19,844 nucleotides of DNA from Helicobacteraceae bacterium. Lineage in GTDB: Bacteria; Campylobacterota; Campylobacteria; Campylobacterales; SZUA-545. This document shows, one piece after another, positions 1-6,463 of the stretch. The position numbers and the translations under genes were made by a program. Under the pieces are notes generated by a model. It was not told the origin of the DNA. It saw only the letters and a program-made list of their open reading frames with translations, and made no database searches. The number at the start of each line of letters is the position of its first letter. Positions within the stretch are counted from its first letter, which is position 1. The DNA lies in contig JAISMA010000162.1 in assembly GCA_031276985.1 (NCBI GenBank), forward strand, positions 1 to 19,844. Reading direction: 5' to 3'.

Positions 1-233
1 CCGCCGCGGGCGTGGTTATGGCGAAAATTATGAACAAGTTAAGCAAAGACCCTATCAATCCGCTAATCGGCAGCGCGGGCGTTTCAGCCGTGCCAATGGC
101 GGCGAGAGTTTCGCAAAAAGAGGCGCAAAAAGCCAATCCGCACAACTTTTTGCTAATGCACGCTATGGGACCTAACGTTTCTGGCGTGATCGGATCGGCG
201 GTCGCCGCGGGCGTGCTACTATCCTTGTTTTAA
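1..233 (+). CDS. oadB: Sodium-pumping decarboxylase beta subunit, C-terminal fragment
   Basis: This is the C-terminal end of an integral membrane subunit of the sodium-ion-translocating decarboxylase family (oxaloacetate, methylmalonyl-CoA or glutaconyl-CoA decarboxylase). The subunit decarboxylates the carboxybiotin carrier and couples that to Na+ export across the inner membrane. The frame is open from base 3 with no start codon in the window, so the gene begins upstream; the GTG and ATG at 12 and 18 are internal codons. The visible 76 or so residues carry the family's characteristic ending, including GVSAVPMAARVSQK, NFLLMHAMGPNVSGVIG and a final small-residue membrane helix ending LLSLF. 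TAA at 231-233 ends it. An oxaloacetate-specific role is the commonest in this group of bacteria, but the substrate cannot be decided from this fragment. The alpha subunit is not in view. Confidence 0.82.
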   Translation, partial: AAGVVMAKIMNKLSKDPINPLIGSAGVSAVPMAARVSQKEAQKANPHNFLLMHAMGPNVSGVIGSAVAAGVLLSLF

Positions 234-270
234 CCTCTTAATCGCGGTTACGCGTTAACGCGCTTTCGCA

Positions 271-298
271 AAGCGGCGGGTTTTTTCGCCCGCCGCTT
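271..298. terminator. Strong hairpin between convergent genes
   Basis: A perfect 10-bp stem (AAGCGGCGGG at 271-280, CCCGCCGCTT at 289-298) encloses an 8-nt T-rich loop. It lies 38 nt after the decarboxylase stop and 17 nt beyond the ATPase stop on the other strand. A second short palindrome, CGCGTTAACGCG (251-262), sits just before it. The plus-strand tail is only modestly T-rich (CAGTTTTG), so it is probably a shared terminator of the two convergent units, inferred from position and stem strength. Confidence 0.65.
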
Positions 299-315
299 CA
301 GTTTTGCCAAACCTC

Positions 316-1113
316 TTATTTATAAGCGCGATCAGATCGGCTGGCGTCGATTGATTCGATTGTTAGCAAAAACGTTTTGCCGCATGCGTGTTTATGCAAC
401 TCGCTTTTAACGCCGTAGATTGATTTTATGCGTTCGCTTGTGATTATTTCTAGCGGTTTTCCAAAAGCGATCGCTTTTGAGCCGTCGATCCACAAAACAT
501 AATCGCCGACGTTTAAGGCGTGATCGGGATTGTGCGTGGTTTGAATTATGGTTTTGCCCTGCGATCTGAGATTTTCTAACAGCGTTAAAATTCGCTGTTG
601 CGCGCCAATATCTAAACCCGTGGCGGGTTCGTCCAGAACGATTATTTTAGCCTCTTGCGCCAATGCGCGCGCGATAATCACAAGCTGTCTTTCGCCGCCG
701 CTTAACGTATTAAATATCCTGTTTTTAAAACCGATTGCGCCGACGGTTTCCAAAGCGGCGCTCGCCGCGTCTTTATCGGCTTTGGAATAGTCCAAACTAA
801 GCGGCGATCTATGAAATCTGCCCATAAGCGCCATATCAAAAGCCAAAAACGAAAAAGGCGCGAAATTATGTTGCGGCACAAGCGCGAAAACTTTGGCTCT
901 TTCTTTGGCGCTTAAACGCTTAACGTTTTGCGAATCGACCGTTATTTCGCCCTCGTAAGGCAAAGAGCCGCATATCGATTTTAACAGCGTGCTTTTTCCG
1001 CTTCCGTTAGCGCCTAAAATCGAGACGATCTCTTGGCTTTTGACGCTAAACGATATATCGTTTAGAACCATTTTTTTTCCGTAGCTTACGCTAAGATTTT
1101 GCGCTTTTAACAT
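316..1113 (-). CDS. FecE/FhuC-type ABC transporter ATPase for metal-chelate import
   Basis: This is the cytoplasmic ATP-hydrolysing subunit of a type II importer (iron-siderophore, heme, cobalamin or molybdate class). Its 265 residues hold a complete nucleotide-binding domain: Walker A GANGSGKST at 34-42, Q-loop Gln81, signature LSGGERQ at 137-143, Walker B IIVLDEP around 157-163 and H-loop His194 in TTHNPDHA. The length is normal for FecE/FhuC. It is the last gene of a five-gene unit. Its ATG overlaps the permease stop by 7 nt and no Shine-Dalgarno is visible, so translational coupling to the permease is likely. The family shares one fold across different substrates, so the cargo cannot be read from this subunit. 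The context (binding protein, TonB receptor, FecCD permease) says it powers the inner-membrane step of a TonB-dependent uptake route. Confidence 0.9.
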   Translation of the reverse strand: MLKAQNLSVSYGKKMVLNDISFSVKSQEIVSILGANGSGKSTLLKSICGSLPYEGEITVDSQNVKRLSAKERAKVFALVPQHNFAPFSFLAFDMALMGRFHRSPLSLDYSKADKDAASAALETVGAIGFKNRIFNTLSGGERQLVIIARALAQEAKIIVLDEPATGLDIGAQQRILTLLENLRSQGKTIIQTTHNPDHALNVGDYVLWIDGSKAIAFGKPLEIITSERIKSIYGVKSELHKHACGKTFLLTIESIDASRSDRAYK

Positions 1114-2135
1114 GCGCGCGCTTTTTTAGCGTGGCGAAGCGCGAGAATAAACGCGGGAATCCCCACGATCGAGGTTAAAATTCCAAGCGGAACTTCGGCG
1201 GCGAAAATCGATCTTGAAAAAGTGTCGGCGACAAGCAAAAAGATCGCGCCGATTAACGCCGAAGCGGGAATGACGGCGATATGATTCGCGCCTACGATAA
1301 ACCGCGCGATATGCGGTACGACAAGCCCTACCCAGCCGACTACGCCGCATATCATTACGCTCAAAGCGGCTAAGAGCGTGGCAATCGCCACAAAGATCAG
1401 TCTCGTCGCGCCGATATTCGCTCCCAAAGCGATTGCCTCGTCCTCGCCAAGCGTTATTAAATCCAGCCGTTTGCTAAGCGAAAGAGCAAATAAGATCGCA
1501 ATCGCCATTATCGGAATAGCGAAAATAATATGCTCGATTCTCGCGTAACTCATCGATCCCATCAGCCAATATACAATCGACGGCAACGTATCGTACGGAT
1601 CGGCTAGATATTTCACCAGCGACACAAGCGCGCCAAAGAGCGCGGAACTAATCACGCCGCCAAGAATTAGCGTTAGAATTTTTTCGCCGCCGCCGTAGAT
1701 TTTTGCGATTAGCAACGCGAACAAAACCGCGCTAAAACTAAACGTAAAAGCCGAAAGCTGCACGCCAAAAAGATTTAAGCCCAAAAGCATCGCCAGCGCC
1801 GCGCCAAAACTCGCGCCGTTTAACGCGCCTAATATACCGGGAGAAACCAGCGGATTTGTAAACATTCCCTGAAAGATCGCGCCGCTTACCGACAGCGCCG
1901 CTCCGATAACCGCCGCGGCGATCACGCGGGGCAGACGCACCTGCTCCAAAACGATCTTCACTTCGCTAAGTCTCGTCGAGTTTGCGTCCGCGTTTTCGCC
2001 GCCAAAAGCCGATTTCAGCAGATTTGCCGCGTCGCCTAAACCGATCGAATACTGCCCGACCGTAAAGGCAAACGCGATCAAAACCGCTAACGCGATCGCC
2101 GCAAACGTAAGAAACGATAAATTTTTCGCGCTCAC
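1107..2135 (-). CDS. FecCD-family ABC transporter permease
   Basis: This polytopic inner-membrane protein of 342 residues is the translocation channel partner of the ATPase encoded just downstream. It is hydrophobic throughout, consistent with about ten membrane helices. It shows FecCD hallmarks: the segment around residues 50-100 (PRVIAAAVIGAALSVSG, then FTNPLVSPGILG), the cytoplasmic coupling stretch LGEDEAIALGANIG, and GVVGWVGLVVPHIARFIVG. A single permease gene is present, so the transporter is probably a homodimer, as in BtuCD and in the Haemophilus molybdate transporter MolBC, which shares this fold. The start ATG overlaps the stop of the flavin monooxygenase gene by 4 nt (ATGA), and the stop overlaps the ATPase start. 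Substrate is not readable from sequence. The family includes importers of ferric siderophores, heme, cobalamin, nickel chelates and, in MolBC, molybdate and tungstate. Confidence 0.9.
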   Translation of the reverse strand: MSAKNLSFLTFAAIALAVLIAFAFTVGQYSIGLGDAANLLKSAFGGENADANSTRLSEVKIVLEQVRLPRVIAAAVIGAALSVSGAIFQGMFTNPLVSPGILGALNGASFGAALAMLLGLNLFGVQLSAFTFSFSAVLFALLIAKIYGGGEKILTLILGGVISSALFGALVSLVKYLADPYDTLPSIVYWLMGSMSYARIEHIIFAIPIMAIAILFALSLSKRLDLITLGEDEAIALGANIGATRLIFVAIATLLAALSVMICGVVGWVGLVVPHIARFIVGANHIAVIPASALIGAIFLLVADTFSRSIFAAEVPLGILTSIVGIPAFILALRHAKKARAC

Positions 2136-3154
2136 AGTTTAGCTATTACCTCGTCGTTAAATTTTGCGATCATACGCTCCGCGTCGTCGTAATCAAGCGC
2201 AAGCGGCTTTAGCATGATCGTCGCTTCGCCAAACGTTTCGCCTAATTGCCTTACTTTATCGAGGCAAAAATCTGGCGTTCCTATTATCGAGTTTGGCAAA
2301 AAAGTTTCGCCGCTAAAAAACCGTTTCCGCTCGTTAATAAGCGCGGCGAATCTCGGATCGTTTTGCGAATCGGGCTTTTTGTTGTAAGCCTGCCGTTTCA
2401 TCATCATGCGCGCCGTTCTTTCAAGCGCGGCTTTGCCTTTTGCTTCGCATTCGGCTTGATTGTCGCCAATGTAAAACGCCCGCGTTACGGCGATTTTCGG
2501 CGGCTTTTTCGCGACGCTTTCATAAATGCCGATCACTCTTTTTGTTTGGGTCCAATCGAAGCTGATATGCAGCAGCAAACCGTAGCCGCGCTCGGCGGCA
2601 AAACGAATCGTCTCGTCGCTCGCGAAAGTGGCGATTGAAATCGGCATAGGATTTTGTAGCGGTTTTGGCTCTATTTCCACCTCGTCGAAGGCGACGTTTT
2701 CGCTTTTGTAGCTAACGCTAGAGGCGCTATGCAAAAGTCGATCGACGGCGGGGACGATTTCAAACATGCGCTCTCGAAGGCGCTCATGCGCGACGTTGAA
2801 CGCTTTGGAATCGGGCGCAAACGCGCCTTTGGCAAACCCTACGTTTATCCGTCCGCCGCTTAGATTATCAAGCGCGGCGATCTCTTCGGCAAGCCGAATG
2901 GGATCGTAAAACGGCGCTAAAAATCCCGCGCAACCAAGCCTGATTCGCTTCGTTCTCGCAATCGCGTTCGCCAACAGCAGCGTCGGGCTTGGACAAACGC
3001 TAAAATCGTTGAAGTGGTGTTCGGCAAACCAAGCGGAGTCAAATCCAAGCCCGTCGACAAGCTCGACGATTTTCAGCTGCCGCTCAAACGCTTCCGCGCT
3101 CGTTATCCCGTCGCGCTCGAAAAAGCAAAATAGCCCCCATTTTAAGCCGATCAT
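2132..3154 (-). CDS. Luciferase-like (LLM class) flavin-dependent monooxygenase
   Basis: This 340-residue protein of the bacterial-luciferase fold uses reduced FMN and oxygen to oxidise an organic substrate, probably in the cytoplasm (no signal peptide). Visible family features are WFAEHHFNDF (His46 and His47, the EHHF motif of LuxA-like proteins), PSPTLLLANAIARTKRIRLG, the DPIRLAEEIAALDNLSGGR block and GFAKGAFAPDS. Length is typical. It sits inside an importer operon: the receptor gene ends 8 nt upstream, with its stop codon TAA forming part of this gene's Shine-Dalgarno (TAAGGA), and the permease start overlaps this stop by 4 nt. Such tight coupling implies a job linked to the imported compound. 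Related enzymes (SsuD, NtaA/EDTA monooxygenase types) oxidise imported sulfonates or chelators, so breaking down the metal ligand is a reasonable inference. A flavin reductase partner is not present in the window. Confidence 0.85.
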   Translation of the reverse strand: MIGLKWGLFCFFERDGITSAEAFERQLKIVELVDGLGFDSAWFAEHHFNDFSVCPSPTLLLANAIARTKRIRLGCAGFLAPFYDPIRLAEEIAALDNLSGGRINVGFAKGAFAPDSKAFNVAHERLRERMFEIVPAVDRLLHSASSVSYKSENVAFDEVEIEPKPLQNPMPISIATFASDETIRFAAERGYGLLLHISFDWTQTKRVIGIYESVAKKPPKIAVTRAFYIGDNQAECEAKGKAALERTARMMMKRQAYNKKPDSQNDPRFAALINERKRFFSGETFLPNSIIGTPDFCLDKVRQLGETFGEATIMLKPLALDYDDAERMIAKFNDEVIAKL

Positions 3155-3162
3155 CGTTTTCC

Positions 3163-5256
3163 TTAGTATTTCAGCGCGACTTCCACGCCGACGACGCGCC
3201 CGCGATCGTAGAAATAACCGCCGCCTTGCGGGTGGTATCTGGTCGCGTATTGTTTATCGCCGATATTGCGCCCGTAAAGCGTAACGTCGCCGCTATTGTC
3301 TTCGCCAAACTTGAAAGCGTAGATCGTATTGAAATCGACGCGGGTATAATCGCCCAAACGCAGATCGCCCCAATAGCTGCTTCCCATTCCCATGCCGCCC
3401 GCCGACGAAGCGGAATAGGCGCTTACCCATTTGCCCGACAGATTAAAGCGCCAATTTTCGTAATCATGCGTCGCGGCGATTGAAAGCAGATCGCGCGGGC
3501 GCATATCGCCAAGCTGTTTTTCGCCGTCTCGCTTGTCGTTAAGCATGTGCGTCCAGCTTAATTTGTACGTTGAAGAGCCGCCGATCGCGCCGCTTACGAT
3601 CGCCTCGATTCCGTCGCGTTTGGCGTCGGCTTGATTGTAATAAAAGCAAATATCGCCGCCGCAGCCGTAAGTCGCGCTTGTCGCGCTTTTTTCGTTTTTC
3701 GCCTCGATCGCGAAGTAGGCGATTTGCGCGTTGAACGCGGCGATCGGCGTTACGCCAAGCGACAATTCGTAGCGTTTTTGTTTTTCGGCGCTCAACTTTC
3801 CGCTCGCGGATTTAATGTCCAGATCGCTATGCGTGCCTTGATCGGACTGAAAATATCTCGCGCTTAAGTCGACCGCTTTAATCGGGCGCGCGTTTAAGCC
3901 AATCGCCCAAACTTTCGCGGCGGGCAGATCTTTGTTTTTCATTCTAGCCGCCGCGATAGCGGACGCTTTGTCGTAGAAAATACGCTTTTGATCTTGACGA
4001 TAGCCAATGTCAAACGAAAGCGCGTCGTCAAACAGCGCCTGTTCCGCGCCAAGCGACCAGCCCGTTACGCCCGTTCGGTAGTTCTCAAAATCTTTGGTTT
4101 TGGTCTCGATCGACTGATAGCTTGCGTTCAAAAGCGTGTCGCTTTCCAAGCGAAGATTATGGCGCAAGCCGTATCCGCCCGTGTTTGAAACGACGTGATT
4201 GGCGTTGTTCGCGGGATACGGATTTGCGAATGTCCTGTTTCCGCCGATGAACTCCGTTTGTTCGTATCGGGAGTGATAGAGATCGAATATGGTCGTTTGG
4301 GCTTCGCTCCATTTGACTTTCGCGTCAAAGCTCCACAACGTCGTTTTGATCGGATCTAAAAACCAGCGAGCCGTGCCTTGCGTTCCGTTGTCTTCCTTGC
4401 CGCGCTGCATTTCAAAATAGCCTTCGTCGTTGTAAACAAGCAGATTCGCCTCTACTTTTTCATACGCCGCGCCAAAAGAAAGCGACTCGGCAAACGCGCG
4501 CGATCCGTCGAACCAGTCGTCGTTGATCTTAGGGCGATCATACCCGCCGATCATACCCGCGATATAGCCTTTTACGCCGCTTTCGGTTTCAAAGGTATCG
4601 CCCGTCCAAGCGCTCCCTTTGTACGAAAGCGTATTTTTCTCGTCGTACATTTCGACGGAAGCGCGCAAAACGGTCGATTGGTTTTCGGGGCGCTTAACGC
4701 GAATTAGCACGTAGCCGACCGCCACGCCGCCAATCGCGCCCGTAGTCGATCCGCTTGTGCTGCCGTTCATTTGACCCGTTTTTATCAGCGGCGCTAAATT
4801 CAACGCGCTTGCGCCGCGCACGATCTGAAGCTCCTCGATCATATCGACGGGTATTTTTTGCAGCAGTTTCGTCATATCGGGCGGCAAAACCGCGCCGTTA
4901 AGCACGTAAACCAGCGAGCCGCCGCCGCGCAGATTAACGCTAAAGGGGTGTCTGCGTCCCCAGTGAGTTACGTCTACGCCCGTCGCTTTATCGAGTAGAT
5001 CCCACAGATCTTTTGGTTGAAGATTTTTAATGTCTTCCGCCGTGAAAATTTCCGATCCCGCGATCTGGCTTTGGTTTAATCTATACGGATTTGTTAAGCT
5101 GTTTAAGCGCAGATCGTCGCGGCGTTTATCAACCACTTCGATTGGCTCTAAATTTTCCCTAGGCTCTACGTTTTTCGCCTCGTCGATCGCGCTTGAGTTT
5201 GTATCGTTCGCTTGCGCCGCCGCCAAAAGCGCAATCGTCAAAACCGCGCGTTTCAT
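3163..5256 (-). CDS. TonB-dependent outer-membrane receptor (operon copy)
   Basis: This is an outer-membrane beta-barrel receptor for active uptake of a metal complex or other scarce nutrient, energised by TonB-ExbBD (not encoded here). Its 697 residues begin with a signal peptide (MKRAVLTIALLAAAQA, cleavage likely before NDT). A possible TonB-box region follows (EPIEVVDKRRDD, about 37-48). The plug domain (about 60-190) holds the DLLDKATGVDV and VNLRGGGSLVYVLNG motifs and RGASALNLAP. The barrel ends in an aromatic residue (VGVEVALKY), as outer-membrane proteins do. It is clearly homologous to the product of 6464-8575, with near-identical motifs throughout. The start overlaps the binding-protein stop by 4 nt (ATGA), so the two are probably coupled. 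A TonB receptor placed between the binding protein and permease genes of one ABC importer strongly suggests they handle the same cargo. Confidence 0.92.
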   Translation of the reverse strand: MKRAVLTIALLAAAQANDTNSSAIDEAKNVEPRENLEPIEVVDKRRDDLRLNSLTNPYRLNQSQIAGSEIFTAEDIKNLQPKDLWDLLDKATGVDVTHWGRRHPFSVNLRGGGSLVYVLNGAVLPPDMTKLLQKIPVDMIEELQIVRGASALNLAPLIKTGQMNGSTSGSTTGAIGGVAVGYVLIRVKRPENQSTVLRASVEMYDEKNTLSYKGSAWTGDTFETESGVKGYIAGMIGGYDRPKINDDWFDGSRAFAESLSFGAAYEKVEANLLVYNDEGYFEMQRGKEDNGTQGTARWFLDPIKTTLWSFDAKVKWSEAQTTIFDLYHSRYEQTEFIGGNRTFANPYPANNANHVVSNTGGYGLRHNLRLESDTLLNASYQSIETKTKDFENYRTGVTGWSLGAEQALFDDALSFDIGYRQDQKRIFYDKASAIAAARMKNKDLPAAKVWAIGLNARPIKAVDLSARYFQSDQGTHSDLDIKSASGKLSAEKQKRYELSLGVTPIAAFNAQIAYFAIEAKNEKSATSATYGCGGDICFYYNQADAKRDGIEAIVSGAIGGSSTYKLSWTHMLNDKRDGEKQLGDMRPRDLLSIAATHDYENWRFNLSGKWVSAYSASSAGGMGMGSSYWGDLRLGDYTRVDFNTIYAFKFGEDNSGDVTLYGRNIGDKQYATRYHPQGGGYFYDRGRVVGVEVALKY

Positions 5257-6278
5257 TTTGATCTTCTTATCGATTGCGGCGTTAAAATCCGCGCTAGTTG
5301 CGCGTCGCTTAATTTCACTCCCAAAAACTCCAGATAAAAGGCTTTTGTTTCGGCGACAAGGTCAAGCGGATATTCGTTTGGATAGAGGATATTCGCCAAC
5401 CATTGAAGCCCGATAAGCCGCATAAACGACGGCGGGCGATCAAACCAGTTAAACGGCAGTTTTGGAATGAGATATACTTGTTTGTTTTTTACGGCGGCGA
5501 TAGTCTTCCATTTCGGATCGCTAAAGACGCTATCCACAAACTTTTTTTCTTGCGCGACAATCACGTCGGGATTGTAAAGCAATATCTGCTCGATTGTTAC
5601 TTTTTCAAACCCTTTATGACTCGTGGTGGTACAACGATGAACGTTAAGATCGCCAAGCGTTTTTAGCAGTTCTACGTGAATAGAATCGTCGCATTCGGAA
5701 GTCAGCCCGTCGACGCCTTCGGCGTAGTAGACTTTTGGCTTTGTTTTTGATTTTGCGACGACGGCTTTAACGGCGGCGATTGTCTTTTCAAAATGCGCCG
5801 CCAATTTTTCGCCGCGCTCTTTACGATCTAGCAGTTCGCCAAGAAAGCGAAACACTTTCGGGTAATCCTCGAAATTTTCCGCTACGGCGTAAGCTACCGG
5901 TATATTCATTTTGACTATGCGCTCGTCTATTGAGCCTTGTCGCAATTTTTGCGAGGACGACCACATCAAAATCAGATCGGGTTTTTGCGCCAGCAGCGCT
6001 TCAAGGTTTGTGTTTGGTCCGTCGCCGCTAATCGATCCCACGACGGGAAGCGTGTACATGCGCGGTTTAAGCAAATCCTTAGCCTCTTCGCTTGGCGCGA
6101 AAACAAGCGCGGAAAGCAGATCGCTATCCATCGCGTAAAGGATATACGAGCCGTACGGCATAGGCGCGTAAACCTTTAACGGCGGTTTTTGCAGTTGCAC
6201 TTTTGTTCCCGTCATATCGGTAATCTCTATGGCAAAGCAAAGCGATGCAAGCAAAGCCAAAATAAGCGATTTTTTCAT
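5253..6278 (-). CDS. Periplasmic metal-chelate binding protein (FecB/BtuF/MolA fold)
   Basis: This is the periplasmic substrate-binding subunit that delivers the ligand to the FecCD permease. The 341 residues start with a Sec signal peptide (MKKSLILALLASLCFA, then IEITD). The Cys near its end is not in a proper lipobox, so a soluble periplasmic protein is more likely than a lipoprotein. The mature part has the family layout: ITDMTGTKVQL, a first lobe with NLEALLAQKPDLILMW, a long linking helix around FEKTIAAVKAVVAKS, and a second lobe with ILLYNPDVIVAQEKKF. A good Shine-Dalgarno (AAGGAG, 6 nt before the ATG) sets the start. It is the first gene of the five-gene unit and lies 185 nt downstream of the other receptor gene. 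The family covers ferric siderophores, heme, cobalamin, nickel chelates and molybdate. The upstream copy of the operator 9-mer favours molybdate or tungstate, as inference only. Confidence 0.88.
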   Translation of the reverse strand: MKKSLILALLASLCFAIEITDMTGTKVQLQKPPLKVYAPMPYGSYILYAMDSDLLSALVFAPSEEAKDLLKPRMYTLPVVGSISGDGPNTNLEALLAQKPDLILMWSSSQKLRQGSIDERIVKMNIPVAYAVAENFEDYPKVFRFLGELLDRKERGEKLAAHFEKTIAAVKAVVAKSKTKPKVYYAEGVDGLTSECDDSIHVELLKTLGDLNVHRCTTTSHKGFEKVTIEQILLYNPDVIVAQEKKFVDSVFSDPKWKTIAAVKNKQVYLIPKLPFNWFDRPPSFMRLIGLQWLANILYPNEYPLDLVAETKAFYLEFLGVKLSDAQLARILTPQSIRRSK

Positions 6279-6294
6279 GAAAACTCCTTTGTCG

Positions 6295-6303
6295 AATATA
6301 ACG
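6295..6303 (-). promoter_or_regulatory. Operator half-site or -10 element before the binding-protein gene
   Basis: AATATAACG on the plus strand (CGTTATATT in the gene's direction) lies 16 nt before the ATG and immediately upstream of the Shine-Dalgarno. It is identical to each arm of the palindrome at 8660-8683. Here it stands alone, without a clear second arm. The TATATT within it could also act as a -10 hexamer giving a very short leader. I see no convincing -35. Confidence 0.4.
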
Positions 6304-6310
6304 CGGCGTT

Positions 6311-6330
6311 AAAAGTCCGCGACTTTTTTT
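6311..6330 (-). terminator. Weak hairpin between receptor gene and five-gene unit
   Basis: A 7-bp stem (AAAAGTC at 6311-6317, GACTTTT at 6321-6327) with a 3-nt loop is flanked by a T run on the plus-strand side. On the minus strand the stem is followed by TTTTAA. It is A+T-rich and weak. It could partly terminate the upstream receptor transcript before the binding-protein gene, or be chance. Confidence 0.25.
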
Positions 6331-6463
6331 GCAACGCGATTGAAGCGCTAAAAACGCGATCTGTTTTTAACGCTTGTTCTCGCTTGCTCCTTAATGTTTT
6401 AACCCGCGATCTCACGTCATTTACGCGACACGAAGCGTACTTGTCGTTTTACGTCGCCCATAG

